Below, piece after piece: positions 43,774-52,525 of a stretch of 64,000 nt of DNA. Location of the stretch: assembly GCA_009929265.1 (NCBI GenBank), contig SAAU01000006.1:19207-83206 (forward strand), given 5' to 3'. Below the pieces are notes generated by a model. The model saw only the letters and a program-made list of their open reading frames with translations. It did not search any database and had not been told where the DNA came from. Both the position numbers and the translations under genes were made by a program. This stretch comes from Alphaproteobacteria bacterium (GTDB lineage Bacteria > Pseudomonadota > Alphaproteobacteria > CASFRQ01 > SAAU01). Numbering within the stretch: position 1 is the stretch's first letter; each line of letters starts with the position of its first letter.

Positions 43774-45388
43774 CTGCGCGGTGTATGTTAGGAAATCAAC
43801 CGAAAAAGGGCTGGAGTTGGAGTTCAACAGTCTCCACAATCAGGAAGAAGCCTGTCGTAACTATATCTTATCTCAAGCATTCAATAACTGGGAATATTAT
43901 AAAACCTATACGGATGGTGGCATATCTGGCGGCACAACCGATCGCCCAGCCTTGCAAGAAATGATACGCGACATCAAAGCCGGCAAAATCCAAACGGTTG
44001 TCGTTTATAAAGTCGACCGCCTGTCGCGCTCAATCATGGATTTTCACAACATGATGACTGAGTTTGATAAGCATAGTTGTAACTTCGTATCCATTACGCA
44101 AGCCTTTGATACATCGACTTCCATGGGCAAACTGACACTGAATATGTTGTTGTCATTCGCCCAATTCGAGCGGGAAGTGTCCTCCGAGCGTGTGCGTGAT
44201 AAACTCCACGCGCAGAAATCAAAAGGACTGTGGACAGGCGGTATACCGAAGCTCGGCTATGATATCAAAGACAAGAAGCTTGTAATAAACAAGGCAGAAG
44301 CCGAGGAAGTTAAAGAAATTTTTGAAAAATATATAGAATTACCGTCTGTTCTGGAGTTAATGTTTTATCTCCGCGATAAAGGCATTACGCATAAGAAGTG
44401 GAAAACAGCGGATGACAAAGAGCGAGGTGGCGCTCCCATCGGCTCGTCGGCACTCAGCAGGTTACTTCGAGAAAAGGTTTATGCCGGATATATCGAAAAC
44501 AAAAGAACCAAAGAAGCGTTTAAAGGTCAACATAAACCTATTATTTCAAAAGAGCTGTTTGATTCTGTTCAAGAAAAATTGGCAAATAACTATAAACGTG
44601 GCGATGTCCCGTATCGTCAAAAAACATATTTACTCCACAACAAAATCACCGACGCTGCCGGGAATGTCTTTACCAATCAAAAAAGTTCAAAAAATCAGAA
44701 ACAAAAATATCGGTATTATAAACTGAAAGGTTTTTATCTTCCCGCCGGTGACCTGGAAAAGATAACCTGCGAAACCGTAAAGGCGTTTTTAGATTCAAAT
44801 ATGAAAGCATTGCCGGGATCAACCAAACTGGCCTTCAAACAAATCCACTACAGCGAAGAGCTTATCCCGACAATGATTGATAAAATCATTTATCATGAAA
44901 ATCGTCTGACATACTTTATCAATATTGCCGATTTATCATACCTAACACCATTCAAGCAAAGCAATCTTAACACATCTGAAAATGAATTATCCGGAAGCTA
45001 CCTCAGCAATGATGGGAGATTTATGATTATCGAAAAGCCGATATTCATCCGCAAGGGGATAGCCACCAATCGATACAACGGCAGCGAAACATCAATTCTA
45101 ACCAAAACAGAAAACGCCCAAGCACTGATAAAAGCACTAGCTCAAGGCTGGCGTTATAAGAAACTTTATGAATCCGGAACTCCTGTCGAGCATATTATGA
45201 AACAGGAAAAAATCGCCCATCGCACAGTTTATAAATATCTGAATCTAGCTTATCTGTCGCCCCGCATCATCAACCATATTATGGACGGCAAAGAAGATAT
45301 CTGTATCGGACTTCAAAACCTGTTCAGTATTGCATCATCTTGCACCACATTTGCAGAACAGGAAAATGCATTCTTCTCAAAAAGATAA
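43760..45388 (+). CDS. Large serine recombinase (integrase)
   Basis: 542 residues. Resolvase-type catalytic domain: catalytic serine S13 in AVYVRKSTEKG, then DGGISGGTTDRPALQEM, VVVYKVDRLSRS, and LTLNMLLSFAQFERE. A 'recombinase' DNA-binding domain follows (PKLGYDI...), with zinc-ribbon-like region poorly supplied with Cys. A C-terminal tail has LKALAQGWRYKKLYESG and a helix-turn-helix. Integrates and excises DNA at short att sites with a 2-bp crossover. Probably mobilises the 22.5-45.5 kb island. Confidence 0.93.
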   Translation: MVKINCAVYVRKSTEKGLELEFNSLHNQEEACRNYILSQAFNNWEYYKTYTDGGISGGTTDRPALQEMIRDIKAGKIQTVVVYKVDRLSRSIMDFHNMMTEFDKHSCNFVSITQAFDTSTSMGKLTLNMLLSFAQFEREVSSERVRDKLHAQKSKGLWTGGIPKLGYDIKDKKLVINKAEAEEVKEIFEKYIELPSVLELMFYLRDKGITHKKWKTADDKERGGAPIGSSALSRLLREKVYAGYIENKRTKEAFKGQHKPIISKELFDSVQEKLANNYKRGDVPYRQKTYLLHNKITDAAGNVFTNQKSSKNQKQKYRYYKLKGFYLPAGDLEKITCETVKAFLDSNMKALPGSTKLAFKQIHYSEELIPTMIDKIIYHENRLTYFINIADLSYLTPFKQSNLNTSENELSGSYLSNDGRFMIIEKPIFIRKGIATNRYNGSETSILTKTENAQALIKALAQGWRYKKLYESGTPVEHIMKQEKIAHRTVYKYLNLAYLSPRIINHIMDGKEDICIGLQNLFSIASSCTTFAEQENAFFSKR

Positions 45389-45403
45389 ATATATTATTGG
45401 GCA

Positions 45404-45436
45404 TTTTTAATGTGTATTTAATGTTTATTTAATGTA
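45404..45436 (+). repeat. Three 11-bp tandem repeats (TATTTAATGTN)
   Basis: TTTTTAATGTG, TATTTAATGTT and TATTTAATGTA in direct, gap-free tandem, 16 bp after the recombinase stop. One helical turn per unit. Confidence 0.7.
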
Positions 45437-45520
45437 CCCAGTGACTCGCGAAAATAGGGCATTGTATAGAAGTAACAAAAAATCGGCTTTTTTAGGGCTG
45501 TTTCAGAGCTATACCAAAGT

Positions 45521-45536
45521 CATACACCTGTGTATG
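45521..45536. other. Possible attachment-site core (CATACAC-CT-GTGTATG)
   Basis: Perfect 7-bp inverted repeat around a 2-bp centre (CT), between the recombinase gene and tRNA-Ser. Serine integrases use inverted half-sites flanking a central dinucleotide. No matching partner was found at the left end, so this is a weak hypothesis. Confidence 0.25.
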
Positions 45537-45584
45537 GCGCAGAACGTCGCGAGAAAATATTGTGTAAAATCAATAACTTAAGTA

Positions 45585-45675
45585 TGGCGGAAGGGGGGGG
45601 ATTCGAACCCCCGGTGCGGGTAAACCGCACAACAGATTTCGAGTCTGCCGCATTCGACCACTCTGCCACCCTTCC
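45585..45675 (-). tRNA. tRNA-Ser (anticodon CGA)
   Basis: 91-nt class II tRNA on the minus strand. Acceptor GGAAGGG/CCCTTCC, discriminator G, encoded CCA, anticodon loop CTCGAAA (CGA, reads TCG), a long variable arm TTGTGCGGTTTACCCGCA, and T arm GGGGGTTCGAATCCCCC. Lies next to the recombinase element and looks intact. Confidence 0.95.
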
Positions 45676-45789
45676 AAATGGACTTTTGCTTTTTACACCA
45701 TTTCAAATAAAAAAGCAACGGGCAAAAAATGGAAAAGAGTTTTCTAAACCTCTTTCAAAAAAAAATTTAAAAAGGCGCTTTTTTTTGTA

Positions 45790-45818
45790 TTGACAAGGAA
45801 GGATTTATCTTATATAAA
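45790..45818 (+). promoter_or_regulatory. Promoter of tRNA-Thr
   Basis: TTGACA (45790-45795), 17 bp spacer, TATAAA (45813-45818), about 20 bp ahead of the mature tRNA. Near-consensus sigma70. Confidence 0.8.
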
Positions 45819-45837
45819 TTCCGTCATTGATTTGATA

Positions 45838-45913
45838 GCCGACGTAGCTCAGTTGGTAGAGCTACTGATTTGTAATCAGTGGGTCCGCGGTTCGAGTCCG
45901 TGCGTCGGCACCA
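45838..45913 (+). tRNA. tRNA-Thr (anticodon TGT)
   Basis: Acceptor GCCGACG/CGTCGGC, discriminator A, encoded CCA. Anticodon stem ACTGA/TCAGT with loop TTTGTAA gives TGT (Thr). T arm GCGGTTCGAGTCCGT. Confidence 0.97.
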
Positions 45914-45920
45914 TTTAAAA

Positions 45921-45949
45921 GCCTTAGTTTTTTAGCTAAGGCTTTTTTT
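45921..45949 (+). terminator. Terminator of tRNA-Thr
   Basis: GCCTTAG/CTAAGGC stem with an 8-nt T-rich loop and a seven-T run. Confidence 0.85.
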
Positions 45950-46052
45950 ATTGGAAGAAATACAACCTATATTTTCCTCAATTTGACTTTATACTATTTA
46001 AAGAGGTATAATTTTCCATGTAAAAATCCTTTACTGAAAGGAAGTGATTTAT

Positions 46053-46328
46053 ATGACCTCTGTTAAAAATTTAAATGGAACTTCTAATAGGCAGGTTCCT
46101 TCGGGATATTCTTCATGGCTTGATTTTTGGGAAAAAAAAGCTGGGAAAAAGGCCAGAGAATGTTCAGCTTGTACTTCAAGAAGTAATTTGGTTGGCGCCC
46201 ATGTAATGAAAGCTTATAGCAGTGATGATAAATGGTATATTGTCCCTCTTTGTTCTTCATGTAACAATAAATCATCGACGGAAATTTTTTCTGTTTATGA
46301 AGAATTAGTACCAGTTAACCAAAAATAA
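46053..46328 (+). CDS. Small HNH-like zinc-binding protein
   Basis: 91 residues from ATG 46053 (AAAGGAAG 10 bp upstream; a GTG at 46044 is also in frame). Two Cys pairs, CSAC and CSSCN, flank GAHVMKAYSSDDKWYIVPLC, the layout of an HNH zinc-binding beta-beta-alpha nuclease fold: the GAHV histidine and the final CN are the usual positions. A short free-standing domain, with its own terminator. Whether it is an active nuclease is not clear. No neighbour suggests a role. Confidence 0.6.
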   Translation: MTSVKNLNGTSNRQVPSGYSSWLDFWEKKAGKKARECSACTSRSNLVGAHVMKAYSSDDKWYIVPLCSSCNNKSSTEIFSVYEELVPVNQK

Positions 46329-46337
46329 AAGTAAAAG

Positions 46338-46368
46338 GCCTTCTTGATTTTTCAAGGAGGCTTTTTTT
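46338..46368 (+). terminator. Terminator after the HNH-like gene
   Basis: CCTTCTTGA/TCAAGGAGG stem (one G-T pair), TTTT loop and a run of T. Confidence 0.7.
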
Positions 46369-46442
46369 ATTGGGAAATGGAGGGGCTGTTTTTTAAAAAT
46401 TAAAGCAAATGAGCCTCTTACCAAAAATGAAAAGAATGCTTA

Positions 46443-46471
46443 TTGACCTTATCCTTAAAGTTAATTATAAA
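46443..46471 (+). promoter_or_regulatory. dapL promoter
   Basis: TTGACC (46443-46448), 17 bp spacer, TATAAA (46466-46471). Followed by a TAAGGAG site before the dapL ATG. Confidence 0.75.
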
Positions 46472-46504
46472 AGAGATATTGTTAATTTTTAATAAGGAGC
46501 TCTT

Positions 46505-47719
46505 ATGATTTCTTGTAAAAAAAGCTATTTGAATTTACCTAAAAAAGATTTATTCGAAGAGGTTATTCGCCGCACAAATGCCTATAAAAAGGCGCATCCT
46601 GAGGCCGAAGTGATTAAGCTTGGCGTGGGGGATGTGACCCGTCCGCTTCCTTTAATCGTGGTAGAGGCGGTTAAAAAAGCCATGGATGAGCAAGCCACAG
46701 AGGAAGGCTTTAAGGGGTATGGGCCTTACGAAGGATATGCTTTTTTAAGAGAGGCGATTTCAAAAGAGTACGAGGAAAAGGGCTTGTCCGTTGCCTCCGA
46801 CGAGATTTTTATCAATGACGGGATTAAGGAAGATTCTGGCAATATTCCAGAGCTTTTTAATTACGAAACGGTGGCGTTATGTGATCCTGTTTATCCAGCA
46901 TATGTGGATTGCAATGCCTTAGAGGGAAAATTGGGCGAGTTTGATTTTGAAAAGGGTGCTTGGAAAAAGGTGGTTTATCTGCCTTGCATTCAAGAAAACG
47001 GCTTTGTGCCCCCTGTTCCGTCTTCAAAAGTGGATTTGATTTATCTTTGTTTCCCAAATAATCCAACAGGAGCAATGCTGTCGAAAGAGGAACTTCAAAA
47101 GTTTGTGGATTATGCTCTTGAAAATGATGCGTTAATTCTTTATGACGGGGCATATGAAGCTTATGTTGAAGACGAATATCCGCACAGTATTTACGAATGC
47201 GAAGGGGCTAAAAAATGCGCGATTGAGCTTCGAAGTTTATCAAAAGATGCTGGATTTACAGGGCTTCGTTTGGGCTATACGGTTATGCCGCATGAGCTTA
47301 AAATTGATGGCGTTGAGGTGCAAGCCCTTTGGCGGCGTCGCTTGGAAGCCAAATATAACGGTGCCCCTTACATTACACAAAAGGGAGCCTTAGCGCGTTT
47401 TTCTAAAGAAGGCAAAAAAGAGGTAAAGGCCCTTATTTCTTACTATAAAGAAAATGCGCGTCTTGTCTCAGAAGGCTTAAAAGAAGCGGGGTTTGAGGTT
47501 TATGGGGGCGTTCATTCTCCTTATGTTTGGATTCGAATTCCTCATGAAATGACGTCTTGGGATTTCTTTGATTATTTGTTAAATGAACTTCAAATTGTCG
47601 GAACGCCTGGGTCTGGATTTGGTCCGTCTGGAGAGGGGTATTTCCGTTTGACGGCATTTGGATCTCGTGAAAATGTCTTAAAGGCTATTAAGCGTTTAAA
47701 AGAGTGGAAGAAAAAATAA
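46505..47719 (+). CDS. dapL: LL-diaminopimelate aminotransferase
   Basis: 404 residues, fold-type I PLP aminotransferase. Conserved KLGVGDVTRPLP near the N-terminus, GIKEDSGNI, YLCFPNNPTGAMLSKEEL, LILYDGAYEAY, and the PLP-lysine motif ELRSLSKDAGFTGLRLGY. Converts tetrahydrodipicolinate directly to LL-DAP, bypassing the succinylase steps. Works with DapF (encoded at 59.7 kb) to make meso-DAP for lysine and peptidoglycan. Followed at 22 bp by the TIM-barrel gene. Confidence 0.95.
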   Translation: MISCKKSYLNLPKKDLFEEVIRRTNAYKKAHPEAEVIKLGVGDVTRPLPLIVVEAVKKAMDEQATEEGFKGYGPYEGYAFLREAISKEYEEKGLSVASDEIFINDGIKEDSGNIPELFNYETVALCDPVYPAYVDCNALEGKLGEFDFEKGAWKKVVYLPCIQENGFVPPVPSSKVDLIYLCFPNNPTGAMLSKEELQKFVDYALENDALILYDGAYEAYVEDEYPHSIYECEGAKKCAIELRSLSKDAGFTGLRLGYTVMPHELKIDGVEVQALWRRRLEAKYNGAPYITQKGALARFSKEGKKEVKALISYYKENARLVSEGLKEAGFEVYGGVHSPYVWIRIPHEMTSWDFFDYLLNELQIVGTPGSGFGPSGEGYFRLTAFGSRENVLKAIKRLKEWKKK

Positions 47720-47741
47720 ATTTTTTTAAGGATGTATTAAA

Positions 47742-48569
47742 ATGAAACATAAACTTGGCGCTAAAATTTTTACCAAAAATGTAGAAACACAAAAAAGCTT
47801 TGTCTTGGACATTATTCAAAATATTCGAGAAGGCATTTTTGATTATCTTGAGGTCTATGCTTTTCCAGAAGCTTATACGGACGAGGTGCGTTCCTTTTTA
47901 ATAAAAAATCTGGCAGATGACGTGCCTGTGATTGTTCATGCCGCTCATTTGGGACATGGGTTTAATCCCTCAGACAAGGAACAACGCCCAAGAATGCGGA
48001 CGCTTTTTGCAGAAGCTCAAAGGATTGCAGATGATTTTAAGGCGCCCTTTATCGTCACCCACACAGGGGTTTCACGGCAAGAAGGTGGCTTTGAGGAAGT
48101 TTTACATCAATTTAAAAGTTTTAATGATCCTCGTTTAGCTGTTGAAAATACGACTTACTATTCTGGAAAGCCTAAGGGAATGACAGATGAAGAGGCTTCC
48201 AAAGTTTGGGGGATTTCCTTGGGGTGCACCCCTTCTTTGATTGCAAAAATTAAGCAAGAAGTGGGCTGTCATTTTTGTTTAGATTTTTCCCATCTTAAAT
48301 GCTCGGCAAATACAAGAAAAGCAGATAAGACGGAGGATTTGAAAGCCTTTTGTGCTCTTAACCCTGATATGCTTCACATCTGTGATGGAGAGTGGAACGG
48401 CACAGAGGATGCGCATTTCCATTTAGGGGATGGGGATTTTGATATTCCAAGAATGCTCTCTTTCGTGCCAAATGCTGAAATCCCAATGACGATTGAAACA
48501 GGGCAAAAGCCAGAGACGGAAACGACGCCTTGGATAAAGGATGCTGAATTTTTAAGGTCTATAAAATAA
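47742..48569 (+). CDS. Sugar phosphate isomerase/epimerase-like TIM-barrel protein
   Basis: 275 residues. AP-endonuclease-2/xylose-isomerase-like barrel: VIVHAAHLGHGFN, APFIVTHTGVS, LAVENTTYYSGK, HFCLDFSHLKCSA, MLHICDGEWNG, HFHLGDGDFDIPRML and PMTIETGQK place the metal ligands His, Glu, Asp and His/Glu. Substrate unknown. Probably co-transcribed with dapL. Confidence 0.7.
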   Translation: MKHKLGAKIFTKNVETQKSFVLDIIQNIREGIFDYLEVYAFPEAYTDEVRSFLIKNLADDVPVIVHAAHLGHGFNPSDKEQRPRMRTLFAEAQRIADDFKAPFIVTHTGVSRQEGGFEEVLHQFKSFNDPRLAVENTTYYSGKPKGMTDEEASKVWGISLGCTPSLIAKIKQEVGCHFCLDFSHLKCSANTRKADKTEDLKAFCALNPDMLHICDGEWNGTEDAHFHLGDGDFDIPRMLSFVPNAEIPMTIETGQKPETETTPWIKDAEFLRSIK

Positions 48570-48594
48570 AGCTGAAATTAAAAAAAAGCAATGT

Positions 48595-48623
48595 TTGACA
48601 ATTTTTCAATATTTTGTTAGGTT
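48595..48623 (+). promoter_or_regulatory. Possible promoter of the MATE gene
   Basis: TTGACA at 48595-48600 with a weak TAGGTT at 48618-48623 (17 bp spacer). The gene's ATG has an AAGGA site. Confidence 0.4.
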
Positions 48624-48655
48624 CATCCTGATTTAAAATAAGGAAAAATAAGTTT

Positions 48656-50023
48656 ATGAAAAAAGATATTTTTGAAAAGCTGTCTGTTCCCCGGGCAGTT
48701 TTTCATTTGGCTATTCCAACAATGCTTGGAATGCTTTTTACCGTTATTTATAATTTAGCAGATGGCTATTTTATCGGTCAAACAGGAGACAGCTTAAAAA
48801 TCGCAGCTGTGACGCTTTCCAATGCCTTGTTCTTTTTAATTATGGCGTTGGCCAATTTTTTTGGCTTAGGCGGAGCCTCCGTTATTTCCCGTTTATTGGG
48901 GCAAAAGAAATTAAAACAAGCCAAAGTCGTTTCCAGTTTTTGTTTTTATTCTGCTTTTGCGGTCAGTTTAATTTCAAGTGTCTTTTTTCTCTTTTTTATG
49001 CATGAAATTTTGATTTTATTAGGGGCTACGCCTGAGGTGTATCCTTTTGCAAAAGAATATTATCAAGTAATGAGTATTGGGGCTTTTTCTGTTATGCTTC
49101 AACTGGTTATGGGACAGATTTTGCGTTCGGAGGGGGCTGCAAAAGAAGCTATGATTGGGATGATCTTTGGAACAGTTGTCAATATTATTTTAGATCCGAT
49201 TATGATTTTAAGCCTGAATTGGGGATGCTATGGTGCCGCTTTTGCAACAGTGATTGGCAATATTTCAAGTATGGGTGTGTATGCGTATTTCTTCCTTTCC
49301 AAAAAAACGGTTCTGACCATATCTCCGCGATATTTTATCTTTTCAAAAAGAATTTTAAAGAAAGTTTCCGAAATGGGGGTTCCTCCTTTTTTCAATACGC
49401 TTCTTTTTTCTTTGGGAACGATGTTGCAAATTAAATTATCCGCAGATTACGGAGCTATCCAAATTGCTTTGGTGGGGATTGTCAATCGGATTTTATCCGT
49501 ACCAATTCTCTTGATGATTGGATTTACAAACGGGATTCAGCCGCTCATTGGGTATACGTATTCTGCTAAGCTTTTGAAAAGGATGTCAAAGGCATTAAGA
49601 TTTACGATGACAATTGGAACTGTTTTTGGCACACTTTGTTTTGCTGTTCTATTTTTATATGCCAAATATTTTATAGGGTTCTTTATTTTGGATGAATCTT
49701 CTATTTCATTAGGGGTAGAGTATTTAAGAATTTTAGTTTTGCCTTTTCCAATTATCAGTTTTGTCTTTGTTTTTACGGTCTTTTTCCAATCGATTGGAAA
49801 GGCCAAACCGGCCATAATTTTATCTATTTTAAGACAAGGGTTGATTTATATCCCGGCTTTATTCATTTTAAAAAGCTTTTTTGGAATGAAGGGATTGGTT
49901 ATGGCAATGCCTTATGCGGATATGGCTACAATTATTATCTCGGCTGTCCTTTACTTTTCAATCAGAAGGGATTTAAAAGTAGAACGCTTAGATATAAAGA
50001 TTCCTCGGAATTTAAGAGTTTAG
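48656..50023 (+). CDS. MATE family multidrug exporter
   Basis: 455 residues, about 12 membrane helices in two repeats. LAIPTMLGMLFTVIYNLADGYFIGQTG is the conserved first-helix region and GAFSVMLQLVMGQILRSEG the matching later one. Na+- or H+-coupled efflux of drugs or metabolites. The 3' end overlaps the convergent hemolysin III gene by 12 bp. Confidence 0.92.
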   Translation: MKKDIFEKLSVPRAVFHLAIPTMLGMLFTVIYNLADGYFIGQTGDSLKIAAVTLSNALFFLIMALANFFGLGGASVISRLLGQKKLKQAKVVSSFCFYSAFAVSLISSVFFLFFMHEILILLGATPEVYPFAKEYYQVMSIGAFSVMLQLVMGQILRSEGAAKEAMIGMIFGTVVNIILDPIMILSLNWGCYGAAFATVIGNISSMGVYAYFFLSKKTVLTISPRYFIFSKRILKKVSEMGVPPFFNTLLFSLGTMLQIKLSADYGAIQIALVGIVNRILSVPILLMIGFTNGIQPLIGYTYSAKLLKRMSKALRFTMTIGTVFGTLCFAVLFLYAKYFIGFFILDESSISLGVEYLRILVLPFPIISFVFVFTVFFQSIGKAKPAIILSILRQGLIYIPALFILKSFFGMKGLVMAMPYADMATIIISAVLYFSIRRDLKVERLDIKIPRNLRV

Positions 50024-50659
50024 AACGCACGAATAAAGAATTGAAAAAAAGTGCATAATTGTTCCGGCTAGAACAAAGAAATGCCAAATTGCGTGCGTGT
50101 ATGGCTTTGATTTCCAAATGTAAAAAAGGACTCCAAAGGTGTAAAATAATCCGCCTAAAAGAAGAAAAACAAATCCAATGTGAGGAAGAGATTCTACAAC
50201 AGCTTTTGAGGCAAAAACAATAATCCACCCCATGGCTAAATAAAGGCTGATGGACCAGATTTTTGTGCCACTTCCTTGCGTGAAAAGCTTAAGGAAAGTG
50301 CCGATGACGGCCAACCCCCAAACAATGCCAAAAAGGCTCCATCCAAGTGTTCCTCTTAAATTAACAAGAAGGAAAGGGGTATAGCTTCCCGCGATGAGAT
50401 AATAGATAGAAATATGATCAAATTTCTTTAATTTCTTTTTTATTTCAGAATTTTGAACGGCGTGATAAAGCGTGGAAGCTGTATACATCAAAATCATGGA
50501 GCTTCCAAAAATGGCCGTTGAAACAACAGCCCAAGCATTTGAGTAAATAGAGGCCAAAGAAACCAAAACACTTAAGGCGGCAACTCCTAAAAGAATGCCG
50601 ACGCCGTGAATTAAGCTACTCCAAACTTCTTCTTTTAAACTATAAGGTCTTTTAATCAT
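50012..50659 (-). CDS. Hemolysin III family membrane protein (PAQR-like)
   Basis: 215 residues from ATG 50659, which has GGGGGAAT just upstream; a longer in-frame start would run into an upstream hairpin. Seven membrane helices. Family motifs: EEVWSSLIHGVGILLG, the metal-binding SASTLYHAVQ-type segment, and the C-terminal HAIWHFFVLAGTIMHF with two His. Hydrolase-like membrane protein of the adiponectin-receptor superfamily; role in bacteria unclear. Confidence 0.9.
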   Translation of the reverse strand: MIKRPYSLKEEVWSSLIHGVGILLGVAALSVLVSLASIYSNAWAVVSTAIFGSSMILMYTASTLYHAVQNSEIKKKLKKFDHISIYYLIAGSYTPFLLVNLRGTLGWSLFGIVWGLAVIGTFLKLFTQGSGTKIWSISLYLAMGWIIVFASKAVVESLPHIGFVFLLLGGLFYTFGVLFYIWKSKPYTHAIWHFFVLAGTIMHFFSILYSCVLNS

Positions 50660-50681
50660 TATTCCCCCTGTTATTGCCAGC

Positions 50682-50710
50682 TTCTTTGAAGGGATTTTCC
50701 CTTCAAAGAA
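50682..50710. other. 12-bp stem-loop between fadL-like and hemolysin III genes
   Basis: TTCTTTGAAGGG pairs perfectly with CCCTTCAAAGAA around ATTTT. No T run follows on either strand, so it is not a standard terminator; it could be an mRNA-stabilising 3' end of the porin transcript. Confidence 0.5.
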
Positions 50711-50721
50711 AAGCAATGTAA

Positions 50722-51999
50722 TTAGAACTTGTATTGATAGGATACCCCTAAAATATTAGATTGCGAGTCATATTTTGCTTTGACCCCTTCATCGTCAACT
50801 TCAGTTGCCTTCATAAACATATGGGCATATCCGACATCAATTTGGGAAGATTCCATTTTATAAGAAAGCCCAAAAGAAAGCCAAATTCTGTCATTATCTG
50901 GAATACGGATTGTTCTGTTGTATTTTCTGTGAGAAGGACTTTCATCATAGCCTGTTCCAGCTCGGAATGTCCATTTTTCGGAGTAATCATAGTCTGCCCC
51001 AACGGTAATGGTCCAAGAATCTTTCCATTTATAATGTTGAACTTTTGCGCCATCTAAAGCCAGTTGGAAAAATTGTGTATCAGACTTTAACGAAAATTTT
51101 TCAAAAGAGTGACTCCATCTTGTCCACTTAACCGTTCCAGATAAGGCAACTTTATCTATTTTATGATAGGCCGATAAAGTAAATGTTTCAGGTAAATCTG
51201 GAGAGGCACGCCCGGTGCTTTCTTCTGACCAATCTTGAGCAAGAGGGGCTAAAGATGGGACAGTGGCCCAAGAAGCGGAGGATAAATCATAATGGGAAAT
51301 TGTGTGATCTCCTTTAACTTGTTGCGCACTTTTTAGACGCCACGAAAAACCGAGTCGAGTATCTTTTTTGGGTTCATAAAGAACACCTAATGTTCCAGAG
51401 ACAGTCCAACCGTCTAAATCAAACTCACTCCAAGATCCGTCAACGGCTACTTTTGTGACAGGATCTGGCATGACGTTTGTCATTTTTCCACGGATATAAC
51501 GTAAGATAAAACTGCCACCAAGCGTCCATTCTGAGGAAGCTTTATAAGAAATGGCTTGTGCAAAATCCACGATTTCCAATTGCGATTCAACGGCGGTTGC
51601 ATTTGCAAACCAATCTTTTTTATAACGGGTAGAGAGCCCAAAAGGGGCATAAATTCCAAAGCCAAGATTGATTTTATCGTTGACATTATATTGGGCAAAA
51701 ATGTTTGGAACTGGGGCGTAAACGCGGATGGTTCCAGGGTCCTTATGATTGACTTGATCGTCAACATTGGCTTTTAGCTGAACCGTTGTTAATCCAACTT
51801 GGTATCCAGAGGTCATTAAACTCATTCCTGCAGGATTAAATGCTATTGCCGAATAATCATCGCCAACAACACCCACACCGGCATAAGAACGTCCTAATCC
51901 TGTAGTGGTATATTCGTTTAACTGATATCCACCAGCTTTTGCTTGCATAGAAAATAAAAGAACGCCTAAAATTCCTAACGATAAGGGGGTCTTTTTCAC
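50722..51999 (-). CDS. FadL/OmpP1-type outer-membrane transport protein
   Basis: 425 residues. Signal peptide MKKTPLSLGILGVLLFSMQAKA, then GGYQLNEYTTTGLGRSYAGVGV and DDYSAIAFNPAGMSLM (NPAG motif) of the FadL/TodX family. The rest is amphipathic beta strands of a barrel ending in aromatic F. Takes up long-chain fatty acids or other hydrophobic compounds. Good AAAGGAGACA site upstream. Confidence 0.93.
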   Translation of the reverse strand: MKKTPLSLGILGVLLFSMQAKAGGYQLNEYTTTGLGRSYAGVGVVGDDYSAIAFNPAGMSLMTSGYQVGLTTVQLKANVDDQVNHKDPGTIRVYAPVPNIFAQYNVNDKINLGFGIYAPFGLSTRYKKDWFANATAVESQLEIVDFAQAISYKASSEWTLGGSFILRYIRGKMTNVMPDPVTKVAVDGSWSEFDLDGWTVSGTLGVLYEPKKDTRLGFSWRLKSAQQVKGDHTISHYDLSSASWATVPSLAPLAQDWSEESTGRASPDLPETFTLSAYHKIDKVALSGTVKWTRWSHSFEKFSLKSDTQFFQLALDGAKVQHYKWKDSWTITVGADYDYSEKWTFRAGTGYDESPSHRKYNRTIRIPDNDRIWLSFGLSYKMESSQIDVGYAHMFMKATEVDDEGVKAKYDSQSNILGVSYQYKF

Positions 52000-52525
52000 G
52001 TGTTGTCTCCTTTGTAAAAATTAAAACATGGGGTATCTAAACAGATTTCTTTTTCAAAATCAAGCCTGTTGTCACAAAAACGAAACAAAAATGAAACAAA
52101 TATGTAATATATTAAAATAAGATTTTGAATAATATATTTATTTTTGAAAAAAATTTTTCAATATTTTTTTAATAAAACACATTAAACTCCTTTAAAAAAG
52201 AAGAATTTTGAACAAAAAAAGCTGTAAAATGGATTAAAAAAGAGATGAATTTTTCTCTTTTTTAGGATGTAATTTTTTTCTTAATATAAGTTAAAGAATT
52301 TTTTAATATTGACAATTTTTAGAGTTGTTTTAGAGTAATCGTTGACTCTTCAAGGAGAGATGGGACGCTTTTTATATAAGAGAAATAGTATTCTTTTTTA
52401 TAAAGAGAAGAGACAGCAAAGCTTGGATGTAGAGGCTGTTTAAGGTTTTTAAAGCTTGGATGCTTTGTAAAATTGAGAAAATTGACCCTTGCGAAAGAGG
52501 ATGTTTATTTAAAAATGAGGAAATC
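52000..52525. other. 526-bp divergent intergenic region, AT-rich
   Basis: No gene could be supported. It contains a TTGACA (52309) with a weak -10 (TAGAGT, 52331) pointing toward ugd, and on the minus strand TTGATT-N17-TTAGAT near 52030 pointing toward the porin gene. The rest is long A/T runs. Confidence 0.5.

Noticed and set aside
38440..45388. Intact inducible prophage
   Set aside because: Head, baseplate, replication and regulator genes are absent, and terminase and tape measure are truncated.
45585..45675. tRNA-Ser as the integration target
   Set aside because: The gene is complete and no duplicated tRNA end was found at the left side. Large serine recombinases need not use tRNA genes.
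45530..45793. 87-codon frame over tRNA-Ser
   Set aside because: Antisense to tRNA-Ser (GGGFEPPVRVNRTT type artefact). The tRNA explains the region.
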